From the NCBI GenBank assembly GCA_003313425.1, contig NHZP01000003.1:2108001-2172000 (forward strand): a DNA stretch of 64,000 bases, written 5' to 3'. Both the position numbers and the translations under genes were made by a program. Shown here one piece after another: positions 14,804 through 28,720 of the stretch. Each line of letters opens with the position of its first letter. Position 1 is the stretch's first letter. The notes below the pieces were generated by a model. That model ran no database searches, was not told the origin of the DNA, and worked only from the letters and a program-made list of their open reading frames with translations. Source of the DNA: Pseudopyrenochaeta lycopersici (Eukaryota; Ascomycota; Dothideomycetes; Pleosporales; Pseudopyrenochaetaceae).

Positions 14804-15570
14804 CTACTTCTTTGCTGGAGAATCTTTGGCCACTTGTTGCTGTCCCGCATGCAGGCCTGTGTAATAACCAGCATAATACCAAGACATCATCATGTTCTTG
14901 AGGTTCTCGTCTTGCACTGTCAAAAGTCAGAATGTTTCCAATGTCAATGTTTCCCCACCCATTCCGGGACCAACGCCTGTCACAGCGAACACGTACCTGT
15001 TCCGAGAATAGCCTGGGGCATCGAAGCCGCAAGTACCTCGTCATGCGCAGCTGGAGCTTGTGCTGTGACTGGCTGGCCCTGTCCTTCCTGCTCGGAAGTC
15101 TTTGGTTCCTATCCTCAGTCAAACAAGGATCGTTCCTGTGCATGCTTGCATATCGTGTCTTACCGGCGATTGGGTCTCGCCTTGATGGAGATGATTGAGC
15201 TCATTGGGCTCCGCGTATGACATTGGGGTATTTTGCTGTTCCGCATCGCCACTGATATCCGCTATTCCTGAGCCTGGCTCCGTCTCTTCCATCAAATCTT
15301 CATAGTCCCTAAAACTGCTCAACAACGATATCACAAGGTCATCACAACGACTTACTCTCGCAGTTCTCTGAGCTCATCCTCAGTCAGAGCGTCCTCTAGT
15401 TTCATGCCTGACTTATGGATACTATGATACTTCTACTTGCGTGTCAGCTAGAACGAGAAGATCAAACAATCGAGGCGTACCCTGTACTCGGTAACAGCAT
15501 CATTCCATGAGTCGATCAGCAAGGAATCGTCCCAGGCGTTCTTATCACTCATGTCAATGCCCGGTGCCAT
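14804..15570 (-). CDS. SMN (survival motor neuron)-like protein with YG box
   Basis: Minus-strand exons 15481-15570, 15356-15432, 15164-15308, 14997-15087, 14804-14916 encode about 171 residues. The N-terminus carries WDDSLLIDSWNDAVTEYRKY, resembling the Gemin2-binding helix of SMN (S. pombe Smn1/Yab8 type). The C-terminus has NLKNMMMSWYYAGYYTGLHA, the YG box that makes SMN self-associate. No Tudor domain is visible between them, only an acidic, Gln/Pro/Ala-rich linker, as in S. pombe. The predicted role is assembly of Sm rings on spliceosomal snRNAs. The third acceptor was chosen for phase (exon 4 start at 15087). A start further upstream (Met at 15675) is possible but adds unconserved sequence. 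It shares a ~400 bp divergent promoter with the nucleolar RRM gene. Confidence 0.85.
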
Positions 15571-15966
15571 ATGATGCAACCTGAGTCGTCGGACTTGAGA
15601 AGAATACTGCAATGTTCTTGTGGGGGGCTGCTTTAATTTCAAGTTGAGAGAAGTCGGCAGGCAGATGTGAGCCAATCAGATCTCAAGAACAAGCAGCTGT
15701 GATGGTCTCTGTGTGTGACAGTGGCCCTGGTGAATATTCCGACTATAGGTTGAGCTTCTGGTCCTATTTGAGTGCTTAGGATTTCGTAGTTTGGCCTCTC
15801 TGGCCCAGCAGGTGCCTTTCATTCACGCCAGCCAGCGATAGCTTGGCAGGCCTTCGTTAGCGCGGCTTCCTCGAAAAAAGGCACTGGCCCGAGCTCCCTT
15901 CACCTAACTTTTCTCCCCACCACACAAATTGCGGCTTACCAGCGCGGCAGTAAAAATACAGTGATA
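15571..15966. promoter_or_regulatory. Divergent promoter, SMN-like (-) and Nop15-like (+)
   Basis: A 396 bp spacer separates the two start codons, so both transcripts must start here. No clear TATA element on either side. The two products both belong to RNP biogenesis, so shared control is plausible but not shown. Confidence 0.6.
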
Positions 15967-17754
15967 ATGGCTGCCGAAGACACCAAAGGCAGGAAGCGCA
16001 AAGGTCAGCGCTTGCTCTATTCAATTGGCAGTTCCCTCCCACTAAAATCCATATGTAGGCGCGCCAGACTCTGCGCCAAAAGCGAAGAAGCCCAGAAAGT
16101 CAGACGAAACCTCCACGGCCGCGAAGCCCGCCAAATCCCCCAAGGCTACTCCCGCAGTACCTGCGTCCACCGAGACGAAGCCTTCGAAAGGCAAGTCGGC
16201 GCGCAAGCAGGCATCAGACTTCTTCGACAACGAGGAAGCTTCCGCTCCCGAACCCGTGAAACCTGCGAAGGGCAAGAAGGGAAAGGCGGCTTCCAAGGCC
16301 AATGGCGAGGTCACTGAGGAGCCCACTGTTCCTGAGCTAGCTGCGCCCAAAGCGCAGGACAAAGTGAAGAAACAGGGGAAGAAGACGAAAGCTGTAGATG
16401 ATGAAGATGTGCCTATGGCCGATGCTCCACAAGCAGACGTAAAGCAGTCAAAGAAGGCAAAGAAAGCTGAGGCTGAACCCGCCGCAGAGGACACCACGGC
16501 TGTAGTTGAGGACGAAGTCACCAGTAAGAAGCCGCGAAAGGCGAAGGCTGGCAAGAAGCAGGTGGAGCAACATGAAGAGTCCACTGAGCTAACAGCCGAC
16601 TCCAACGAAACGGAGGGGGATGTCGAAGAAGATGATCAGACTGCGGCCCTACTTGCTGGCTTCGAGAGCGACGGAGACTCAGAGGATCCCGAAGAAGATC
16701 TGAACTTTGATGAGGATGTTGATGTTCCTGCTCTTACAAAGAAGCAACGGAAAGATCTCGAGAAGGCAGAAAAGTTGTCCAAGTCTAACGAGCCTGGCGT
16801 TATCTACGTTGGGTATGTGCAATGCTTTCCAGCTATGGTAGCATCTTCCACTAACAAATATCAAGTCGCGTGCCTCGCGGATTTTTCGAAGCCCAGATGA
16901 AGAAGTACTTCTCACAGTTTGGCAAAGTGAACCGTCTCCGCCTCTCTCGCAATAAGAAGACCGGTGCTTCGAAGCATTACGCATTCGTCGAATTCGCGTC
17001 CACCGAAGTTGCAGACATCGTCGCTCGAACCATGGATAACTACCTAATGTTCGGTCACATCCTCAAGTGCAAGCTCATCCCCGCGGAGCAAGTCCATCCT
17101 GACCTCTTCAAGGGCGCTGGCCAGCGCTTCAAGGTCGATCCTCGGAACAAAAAGGCTGGTCTAGAGATGGAGCGTGGCGCCGAGCGAGCGCAATGGGAGA
17201 AACGTGTCACCAACGAGAACAAGAGGAGGGCTGGGCGAAACAAGCAGTTGAAGGAAGAGTTTGGCTACGAGTACACTGCCTCGGAGCTCAAGCCTGTTAA
17301 GGATGTCTCAAAGCAGACTGCTACCTTGGAGAATGAGAAACCACAACAGCTGCTGAATGAAGCACCAGCTGAGGAAAATGTAAATGCGGAGCAACCTAAA
17401 GGCAAAAAGGGAAAGAAGGGCGCGAAAGCCAAAGAAGAGACTCAGTCCATCGAGTCTGCGCAGCCGGTAGAGAAGAATGGTAAAAAGGCCGCGAAAGGAA
17501 AAGCAGCAGAAGCCAATAGTGCGACGGACGTAGTTGCTGAGAAAGTCGAGCCTGTTGCAGCCAAGAAAAACAACAAGAAGCGCAAGTCCGATGTCACTTC
17601 AGAGCCGACCGTGGCAACGGAAGAGGCGGTTGCTACCGAGCCTTCGCCAAAGACCAAGAAGCCCAAGAAGGAAAGCAACCTGGACAAAATCGTCGAGAAC
17701 GTGGAGAAGAAGACTGCCGCCAAGCCGAAGAAAACAAAAAAGTCTAAAGCTTAA
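15967..17754 (+). CDS. Nop15/NIFK-type nucleolar RRM ribosome-biogenesis protein
   Basis: Exons 15967-16003, 16059-16812 and 16866-17754 give 559 residues. A long Lys/Ala/Glu-rich low-complexity N-terminal half with acidic patches (EGDVEEDDQT, EDPEEDLNFDEDVDVP) precedes one RRM (GVIYVGRVPRGFFEAQMKKY for RNP2 and following helix; KHYAFVEFAS for RNP1), followed by KLIPAEQVHPDLFKG and another Lys-rich tail. The RRM plus AEQVHPDLF segment is characteristic of yeast Nop15, S. pombe and animal MKI67IP/NIFK, which act in 60S subunit maturation in the nucleolus. The long charged flanks are common in filamentous fungi. Both junctions restore coding phase (KGAPDSAPK and YVGRVPRG). Confidence 0.87.
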
Positions 17755-18458
17755 ATATGGTTGATTCATTCACCTAGTCATGATTACCATAAGGTGACTT
17801 CTGTCACCCGAGACCTCACATCATTTTCGTTGATGAGGTTTGACTCAAGCCATACACGATTATGTTTCACCTAGGGCTTTAACTCATACAGCGGGTGCCA
17901 ATAGGAATCAGTTTAGTGATTCATACTGTGGGAGAATGTGGCTGCTCACATCTTACATCATTTCGTTTGAAGCATTTGGCCTCGATACTGCATAGCTTTC
18001 CGTATGACAACATATGCAGGTAGTACAGAGACTCCGTCCGAGAATATTATAAATGCGATGCGTCTGATCGAATATTCCTTTCTGTTGTTTCTGTTAGCTC
18101 TCACCTTGTAAAAATGTCACCAATCACTGACTCGATGCAAGAATGTCAAGTACCTTGGAAAGCTTCCCCGCCCACAGTTTCAATGGCACAGCTGATATCA
18201 GCCAACGCCCTGGTACGGGTAACGTTTTCTAGATTTCAAACCTTCCATGGCTTGCAATCATAAAGCGGGGTTGGAATTTGGTATAAAGGCATATAGATTT
18301 CCGTTGGCATCGTTGAGGGCAGGCCTTTCTGTGTGAACCCAGCATCAAGACACCTATCACACAAGCTGTCTCATAATTATTGACCCCCCGCCTAACACTC
18401 TTTCGGCTTATGCTCGACTGAAAATCAGTCGTTAATTCTTACATTAATCTCCTCAAAA
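17755..18458. other. Intergenic with promoter of the cupin gene
   Basis: Contains the 3' flank of the RRM gene and the cupin promoter, with a TATA-like element at 18282-18288 about 170 bp before the start codon and a C/T-rich, ACA-rich leader. No other feature seen. Confidence 0.55.
18282..18288 (+). promoter_or_regulatory. TATA-like box upstream of the cupin gene
   Basis: TATAAAG within an A/T-rich patch, upstream of a pyrimidine-rich leader. The distance to the ATG (171 bp) is reasonable for a fungal promoter with a moderate 5' leader. Assigned by sequence match only. Confidence 0.4.
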
Positions 18459-19161
18459 ATGGCAGAAAGAGACTCCCGCCTCAAGGGTGACTTGGTCGAT
18501 TCCGTCACCAGCTTGCCCCCTAACAAACGCTACATCCTGACACACGACAAAACCGGGAAAAGTATCATCCATTCCTCGCCTCCCCAGCGCTACTACGGAG
18601 GCCCTGACCTCGGCGGCGTTGCACGGTCCTTTTCTACGGCGACGGTCCCCGCCCGTCTCAAAGGTGATGAGGACGTTGATGCGTATCTTGCCAAAGAAGG
18701 GCCGACGAGTTACACCGCAAGGGAAATCGTCGTCGGGACGAAACAAGGCTCGAATCTCCTGGTTGTGGACCTGGGGCCAGGCAAAATGAGTCAGATGCAT
18801 CGTACTGTGTCCATTGACTACTCCATCTGCACGAATGGCCATGTTCGTATGGAACTTGATAATGGTGAATTCATCGATTTGTACCCTGGTGTATGTATAC
18901 CCCTTGGCTCTGCGCCTTGTGGGAGTTTGAGGAGACACGAAATGAAAGCATAGCGATGGCCGGCTGACGAATGTGCAGGACCATGTTATCCAGCGCGGTA
19001 CTAATCATAAATGGTACAACGGAAGCAAGACTGAACCGGCGAGGTTTGTGGCAGTGACGCTGCCGTGCGAACCTTTTGAGATTCCTGGGACGGGAAAGAT
19101 GCTTAAGGAAGAGCATATCGCGGGGAGTGAAGCAGAAGGTTGGAATATAAGCAAACTGTAA
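18459..19161 (+). CDS. Cupin-fold protein, small
   Basis: Exons 18459-18890 and 18979-19161 encode 204 residues. The C-terminal half has a single cupin barrel: GSNLLVVDLGPGKMSQMHR, a YSICTNGHVRMELDNGE strand pair, and after the intron DHVIQRGTNHKWYN and PARFVAVTLP. The junction GGT/GAC yields the continuous cupin motif 2 (PGDHVIQRGTNHKW), typical of cupin_2 proteins found throughout ascomycetes. Metal ligands look incomplete: one His in motif 1 (QMHR) and one or two in motif 2. No secretion signal. Substrate unknown; related proteins are often annotated only as cupin-domain proteins. Confidence 0.85.
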
Positions 19162-19554
19162 GAATGTCTACACTGCGAGTTATAGAATGAAAATGTAAGA
19201 AGAATATGTTACGGAATACGAGGTGTAAGCCTCGACGGAGCTGTCGGCCCAAGCACGGGCATAAATCATAGTTAAAAGCAATAGCAAAGCGAAGAAAAGT
19301 CAAGTGGTGATAATCATTTGTCGCTAATTCAAATTCTACAACCATCCATAATCTCGTACTAGCTTTTCACCCAAAATAAGTCCAATTACTGAGCAGCGGC
19401 GGAATACAAGATCTCCAGCCGTGGACAATCGGGTATCAGCCGCCTCCTAACACACTCCACCAAGATCAATCATTCGCATACCCTAGACATCTGCCAAGCA
19501 AGTCTAGCTGCTCATATCTATCCTCGAAAGTGTTCTGCTTGGCCAATTATGCCA
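19162..19554. other. Intergenic between convergent cupin and sec23 genes
   Basis: Two 3' ends face each other over 393 bp of A/T-leaning sequence. Nothing else recognised. Confidence 0.6.
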
Positions 19555-22181
<2,627 letters not shown>

Positions 22182-23878
22182 CTTGTGCTGCTATCGAGGT
22201 TGTGGTCTGGGGTGGGAGGCTCGTGGCGGGACCGAGGGCGCCCACAGTTCGAATTGGCGGGGCGGTGTAGCTTGTCGCAGTGGTAGAGTCGAAGCTGGGG
22301 GAGAAGAGGGAGAATTAATAGAGACGTGGCCTTGGCCCTCTGTGCTCAAGGCTGCAACTGAAGGCGAAGTTGCTACGTTCCCAGAGCTCTTGCGGTACTG
22401 CTGAGTAGGTGATGCCAGATTGGACATTCTTGGTCGCTATCCCACCAACACCAATATGGACTAGCGCCACCGAAGCTCCGATGTCCCTCAAAAGTCGGGA
22501 TTTTCCCGCCTCGACTTCTTTTCTTCTCATCACCGCCAGCAACACAAACACTACTTAACGGCAGACTCGAGATCATTAATGACGAGCCTGTTTTCGCGCT
22601 GCGCGTAGATGAGACCAGGCCCATGGCTGGGCGCCCGATCTGGAAAACTCGTTCCGAGTATACTGAGAGATTGGGAATCAGCAGAGGTTACATATTTGCA
22701 CATGGCTCACATGTTGGGCTATGCCTACACACGTGAATGGCATGTGGATGCTACTACACACGGCTTGACCGCATAACTGTAGACTCATCGGCATAGACAT
22801 GAGTTTTTCGCGGATGGACGATCTGTGTACAGTCCTTTTCTCAAACCAAGGACAGCCTGCGACTCAGGCAACCTGTCCTATTGTCATGGATAACAGATTT
22901 ATTACGTTGCACCATGGATAGCAATTGAGTAAAAAAGAGGCGTAAAGGAATGTATTCAAAGACGGCCATTTGCATTGTAGACTAATTGCGTTTGCAAGGA
23001 AGAGCGGTTGAATTGAGTAAAATCATAAGGTAAAGGGTTAGCGCTCTTTGCGAGATTCTAAGGAGACCAACAAGCAATTGTTTGCGTTCTTATACCTGTA
23101 CTATTATCTATGGGTCGCAACAATCTATACATGTGAAGCGTAACGTTCGCTGAGTAAAGATTGGCATTGCAAGGCAAGTGATTGAAGCAAAACATTCAGC
23201 TCCAAATCTTCTCAGACCGACTCTGATTAACGACGCCCTCGTCTGGCGGTACTGAGAGTTAGAATGCTAGGATTACTGTTCTGTTGAGTTCTTTTTGGCA
23301 GCTTTTTACTGACATTGTAAAACTACCATCGGTTGAAGCTCCCTGTGATATTGTTCTGTTTCATTAGCAAGTTTCGCATCTTCTTCTCTCAACCTATTAC
23401 ACATCATCTCATTGACAGTGTACAGGGTACCAATGACCCCTCACATGCCACAATACCCACCTGTTGTTCAACTCAATAGATCGAGACAGCTCTACCGAGA
23501 TCTAATCATCGTATATATGGTCCGCGGAGCACCTCAATATTCATATCGCAGATATCATGGCACCACCCCGGCACATTGCCACGTACCAAAAACTGAAGAT
23601 GCAGTTTCCAAAACATGCATACTCGGAAGTATGACCGATGTTCCCGGCAGAGCCTCGAGATCTGTGGGGCAGGTGTGCTCCTTCCCCAGGCTGATGATAG
23701 ATTAACCATATGGAGCCGATCGGGTATATTGCATTGCAATACATTAACCCTGTGATACGTATCTACATATAAACGTGACTGAAAGCTCGGGTATAAATAA
23801 TGCTGAGATGGGTATTGTACTTGCCGTGCTGCCGTTCGTTTGCGTTCTCAACATCTTTGCTTCGATTCAACGGTCATC
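22182..23878. other. Intergenic between divergent sec23 and AA9 genes
   Basis: About 1.7 kb holding both promoters. The sec23 side (22182-22560) is G/C-rich; the rest is mixed with several A/T patches. A TATA box lies near the AA9 gene. Short frames were not convincing, and no tRNA or snoRNA could be defended. Confidence 0.55.
23792..23800 (+). promoter_or_regulatory. TATA box of the AA9 gene
   Basis: TATAAATAA, about 80 bp before the AA9 start codon. A sharp TATA close to the ATG suits a strongly inducible secreted-enzyme gene; this is inference from the sequence. Confidence 0.55.
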
Positions 23879-25196
23879 ATGGCGCTGTGTGCTGCCCTTT
23901 TGCTCTCTGTACTTGCCAGTCAAGCGTGTGCACATACGTTTATCTGGGTTAGTTAAGCATGCTTTATGAATTAGCTCTGTCACCTCAGCTTACGTCGTAT
24001 TCGTATAGGGCGTCTATGTCAACGGTGTAGATCAAGGTACCTTTAAGGGCGTCCGTATCCCTGCATACAATGGCGCACCTGGCAAAGGCGGCTACAATAA
24101 TTCGCCGGTCAAGGATCTCGATTCCATAGACTTGCGCTGCAATGTCATGGGCGATGTTCAGGCTCATGATACCATCAAGGTCGCACCGGGAGATAATTTG
24201 ACTTTGGATTGGTACGAGGAGTCACCCATGATCTCGAAAAATGGCAGGGCTGATCATCTCATATAGGCACCACGATTATAGAAACGATACGGATGATGTC
24301 ATTGCGTCAAGTCATCACGGTATTGTATTTTCTCAGAGAACGAAAGGCGTGCAATACTGATGAAAGCGCAGGCCCTTCACTCGTCTATATCTCGCCCGAT
24401 CCACCTAAAGAGAAGTCCTTTGTCAAGTTATGGCACTCGGGGAAATATGAGAGCAATCCCTTCCCCAAAGCAGGCAAATGGTCCGCCACCTCGGACATCG
24501 CAAAGAACTTTGGACACATGAATGTACGCATTCCAAAAGACCTCAAGGCCGGCTAGTACGTATCGATATTCTCTTCCAGTACTAAATACACAAATGACAT
24601 AGACGCTAATGCGAATCAACAGCTACCTGATCCGTGCTGAGATGATTGCTCTGCACGAAGGCGACGTCTCATACAAGGCGAACCCGAGGCGAGGCGCACA
24701 ATTCTACCCAGACTGCGTACAAATCGAAGTAATCGGTGATGGAACTGTTGAACTGCCCGAGGGTGTTTCCTTCCCTGGAGGATACAGCTACGAAGACCCT
24801 GGTGTTGTGCATAACGTATGTTAGCTCCCGCCCAGCATCAATCTCTGACCTTTCCACAATGGCCGTCTTCGTTCTATCATTAACGCTGCCCAGGTATACT
24901 GCTCCACCGAAACCAAGAAAGCTACAACATCCACCACTCCCTGCGTCACCGACTACATTATCCCCGGCCCCACCGTCTGGTCCGGTGCATGGCCTGAGAC
25001 TACTCCAGTATCAGTGGGGCCAGTGAAAGGGCTTACGACAGCAACACCATGGTCGACATGGATTGGTACGAACTCGGTGGTAACGAGTGCGACGTATGTG
25101 GATGTCAAGAGCCAGACTATTGTGGGAACTCAGAAGTATACTGCGACATGGAGCAATACGTATGTCACACCGACTCCCGGAGCGCCAAGGTGGTGA
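23879..25196 (+). CDS. AA9 lytic polysaccharide monooxygenase (former GH61), secreted
   Basis: Exons 23879-23947, 24009-24211, 24267-24319, 24372-24555, 24623-24815, 24894-25196 give 334 residues. An 18-residue signal peptide ends in CA, leaving His19 as the mature N-terminal His of the copper histidine brace. The second brace His is in SSHHGPSLVYI (His107, HxGP pattern), and the axial Tyr is in GAQFYPDC (Tyr198, with Gln196). Family enzymes oxidatively cleave cellulose or related glucans. The last 100 residues form a Ser/Thr/Pro/Val-rich tail without a CBM1. All phases fit. Convergent with the DUF7918-type gene 347 bp downstream. Expression is probably carbon-source regulated (family knowledge). 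Confidence 0.93.
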
Positions 25197-25543
25197 GCGA
25201 GTTAAGAAAAGGAAGAAATATATGTGGAAACTGGTGCAATGGGCCTAATTCTAAATGGAGCTGCATTCGTTGACCAGTGGGCCTCTGTGATTAGACAGGA
25301 CTGGATAGTTCCCATAATCAGTCTGAAAGTCTGCACACTCTAACGTATACTACCTGAAGCAAAGTGCGAGCTTATTTCATGTCTGTTGTTCAGACTTTTA
25401 TGCCTAAACAGAGTGAAACAGACCTGTATAGCGCCAATATTCGACTATTAACTGAAAAATCCTGTCTTTCTAGAACCGCGTCTCGCACCAACTGAGTCAA
25501 GCACTAGCATGAAATCAATGATTAAGCCTCACATCAGCCAGTA
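25197..25543. other. Intergenic between convergent AA9 and DUF7918-type genes
   Basis: 3' flanks only; A/T-leaning, no further feature. Confidence 0.6.
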
Positions 25544-26779
25544 TCAATCGTCCAGAACGATGACCTCTCCTTTGTGGCGCTTCCCATTGGTGCTAGGTTT
25601 GGCATCGTCATCTCGCTCACGTTTCAAGCTCCTGATAGACATATCTTCACTCTAGGGTATGTTAGCATCTGTTGAGAGCCATAAAAGCGTTTGCTTACCC
25701 GATAGTGCTGTAACAAGGCGAGCAATTCCCTTCGAGTCAGACCTTCCAAACTGTCGCTATGTCCTCGGTATGCATCAATAAGCACAATGAGCTCCGCATC
25801 GCTAATGTTGCATGTGGTATGCGCCAAACTCGGTTCACGTTAAACCAGTTTTCTAGTGGCAGTAACAGAAGTAGTCTGAGAGAACGGCGTTGGTGGAGGG
25901 GTGGGTTCGGGAGTAGATGGTGCAACGCGAAGAGCCTTAAGCATCGCTGACGGCAATCTTCAGTCAGTACAAAGAACTATAAGAAGAATAGTACGCACCA
26001 AGCGAGCGGTATTTGAAATTGAAAATTGCAAAAGCATTTTCGCCGCCTTTTCCGTCAACATAGTCAAAAGAATCCGCATATTGGACCTTTTTGTATTCGA
26101 TAGGTTCACTGAAACTAGATCATCTGAGCATCGCATTTCATAGTATGCCATAAAATTTGCGTACCTAACATTATGGGATAATCCAAGAGTTTGAACGCAT
26201 TTCTCAGGCACTTTTTCAAACTTGGATAGACCGCGCAAATAAGTTTCATTGGTCTGCCGCGATTTTGTCGAATACGTAAGCCAGCGAATGTACTTAACAC
26301 GATGAATAATGATAGAAATTATGCCAGTCTTCTTCAACTTGGTATCAGTGGTTTTATCTATCTTTCCAGAAGTTTGCTGTTCTATACATGTGTCAGTGTG
26401 TTTAGGATGATTCGTAAATCAATTGCATACCGATGTCAAAAGAAGAGAAAAGGAATTTCGATATGAACCATCGTCCATCAATGATGGAACAAGCTCTCGA
26501 GAATTCATGCCCACCATTTCGTTTAAGGTCTTTTAGTTTGATAATGTGGGAGCTTACTTTATTGCCGTCAAGCTGAATCTCGACTCGGACGCCGTGGGTT
26601 GATGTGAAAGTAGGAAGGAACTGAGCCACAATTTCAAATTTGCCGTCGCCGTTCACCTCGACGTACTTCGTGATTGAGTTATGGGTATCACTGCTGGTGT
26701 TATCGTTATATTCAGTGAGTGGGTTGCCGTTCGTGATGACCTCGACCTTTAAGCCTGGGTAAAGGCCGATGACGGCCAT
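25544..26779 (-). CDS. DUF7918-type fungal protein, likely nuclear
   Basis: Minus-strand exons 26431-26779, 26165-26381, 25999-26108, 25846-25946, 25699-25791, 25544-25651 give about 325 residues. It starts MAVIGLYPGLKVEVITNGNP, with TKYVEVNGDGKFEIVAQF, a GVRVEIQLDG segment, then GIISIIIHRVKYIRW and EYKKVQYADSFDYVDGKGG: the layout I associate with the fungal DUF7918 family. After a Pro/Thr-rich linker comes an Ala/Leu helix (TRRELLALLQHYR) and a basic tail (SIRSLKRERDDD, GKRHKGEVIVLDD) resembling a nuclear localisation signal. The donor after 25846 (GTTTAA) is weak, so that junction is uncertain and the protein could instead stop near 25837. Function unknown; the family is expanded in Pezizomycotina. 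Confidence 0.75.
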
Positions 26780-27737
26780 AATTTGTGAGGTATGATGCCC
26801 AAGTTGGAGTGTAAGGTTGAAACAAGACGAGAAGAACGCAACTATCTCGGCCAAAGCCCAAGCAAAAGTAAAGACAGATCGGGAACCGATAGTGAGCGAA
26901 CGGTGAAAGGAGCGGTGAAGGGAACGGTGAAGAAGACTAAGTGCTATCCTAATACCATACAGTAAGAACCGGCAACCTAACAGAGTATAGTCAAGAGCAA
27001 AATAAAGACTATGAGCAATGTCGTTCAGCTGGCACTGCACTGCGTCCTATCAGTAAATGCTGAGATGACGATAGATAGGAAATTCGGCCTGACTAGATCC
27101 TTAAACGAGCTCTTGAAGTTCGTATCTCTTGCAATTATTCTTCAAGAAGTGTGGGAGGTGGTACACGCTGCAATACTCATAAGTCTTCTTGACGCCTTTT
27201 TCGCCTTTTGAGGAGCTAGGGTAGTGCACTTACAAACCCTGTCAAGTGAACGACACTTAGGGTGGAACGTCTCAAAGTGACCCCCTCAACATAGCCGAGT
27301 TCCAAGAAAATCTGTCCCGTAATAAAAAAAGTCGCGTTTAGATTTTGATTGGGCTAAGAGCTACGGTAAAACTCGCATTTGGGCATCGATATGCTCTTTA
27401 AAGTTTGTGAGGTTTAGAATTGCCATTCTCCCTCTCTCAAAATTGTCCACCCCATCTGTTGTCATTTCCAGGGATCGAATTCCATTGAGTAGATTTGACT
27501 TGCTGTTGTTATTGGCACCTGCTCAATATATTTGCAAATCTGTGAATGTCAAAGTGGCAGTATGGTCGCTGAGCAAAGCCTCCAATCGGATGCTTGAGTC
27601 GGATGTAAAGAGAGGGCTATCAGCTTACGACTCGAAAGACAAAACGCACGTAATTTTAAGGAGAATTCTGTAGAGAAGTGAGCAAACAGAAGCGAACGAC
27701 TAAAAGGTCATGGTCATTGTGCTAGTTCTTTGCGCTT
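26780..27737. other. Upstream region of the DUF7918-type gene
   Basis: Contains its leader and promoter. At 26894-26934 three imperfect copies of a GAACGGTGAAG-like unit occur in tandem. Upstream frames exist (the DUF7918 frame stays open to 27040) but the added residues are unconserved and hydrophobic. No other feature. Confidence 0.5.
26894..26934. repeat. Short tandem GCGGTGAAG-like repeat
   Basis: Three imperfect units of about 11-14 bp (GAGCGAACGGTGAAAG, GAGCGGTGAAG, GGAACGGTGAAG) just upstream of the DUF7918-type start codon, on the promoter side. Confidence 0.6.
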
Positions 27738-28720
27738 GTGTGCTGGTGCTACTGTTTAACTAGTGCCCAATTGTTGGACGCAACGTCCGCGGAACACATT
27801 TTTGAGCCTAGCAGCACAAAATACACCGAGTCCATAGCTTTGCTGGTTGTAACAAAGGGCTGTCACACGTCTAAGGGACACCTGAGATCGCAATTACCGC
27901 CAATGATATCCAAACCTAAGCAGCATTATTGAGGACCACTTCACAAGAATTCTTACGTCACAGGCATCTGATGAAGCCCATCTAGAGGACATTATACCAT
28001 TAACATCACTTCCCAGCTGTTTCGCGATGCTGTTGAACTAGCTCAAGCTCTCCATATTACTTATCTCTGGGTCGATGCTTTGTGCATTATCCAAGATGAC
28101 AAGCGCAAGGAATCAGCACATATGAAGGATATCTATCGCAAAATTTATGTCACTTTCGATGCAAGTTCCACCAGAAGTAGTCGTATTTCGAAGCTCGGCA
28201 TATTAGGGACGGATGAGTATACCAAGAAAGGCTACTAGCTCCACGCGGGCTACATTTGACTGCGAACGAAATGGTCTGGGAATGTGTCGAGGGCACGATA
28301 TGCTAATGAAAAGATACCGGAAAGCCCTTTTTCTGTAACCGACAAAGACCCAAAATTGACCACGTAATGTCACTAATGTTCGGCGGCACGGACATGGAGT
28401 AGAGATGGCGCACTGTGGTCGAAGAGTGCGCATCTCTCAGCCTCACCTTCGAAAAGGATTGTCTGCCTGCTCTTGCTGGCTTGGCAAAGCAATTCCATGA
28501 GCAACAATCGGACGATGACTACTTAGCCGGACTGTGGCGGCAAACTTTATTTGGAGACATGCTCTGGACGGCGTTTCCGGAGCCGTCTGAGAAGCCACAT
28601 GTATGGCGTTTCACCAACATGGTCGTGGGCATCTTTGCAAGGCCCGATACGCTATCGTATAAATACAGAGAAAGAAATCATCAAGTTTCCACGCTCGCTC
28701 TTCTTGATAACATGTATTAG
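27738..28720 (+). pseudogene. Broken HET-domain gene
   Basis: Three collinear blocks of a HET (heterokaryon incompatibility) protein remain. Near 27990-28190 one frame reads LFRDAVELAQALHITYLWVD then ALCIIQDDKRKESAHMKDIY and ends at a stop. Near 28246-28305 another frame reads LHLTANEMVWECVEGTIC and stops. Near 28415-28720 a third stretch reads LTFEKDCLPALAGLAKQFHE and DDYLAGLWRQTLFGDMLW, the usual C-terminal block. Stops, frame changes and a missing segment (the RAWTLQERLL-type block) show that it no longer codes. The upstream limit is uncertain. HET proteins trigger cell death after fusion of unlike individuals. Confidence 0.85.

Noticed and set aside
26780..27040. Upstream extension of the DUF7918-type protein
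   Set aside because: The frame stays open, but the added residues are Leu/His/Ser-rich and cover a tandem repeat; the family begins at MAVIGLYPGL.
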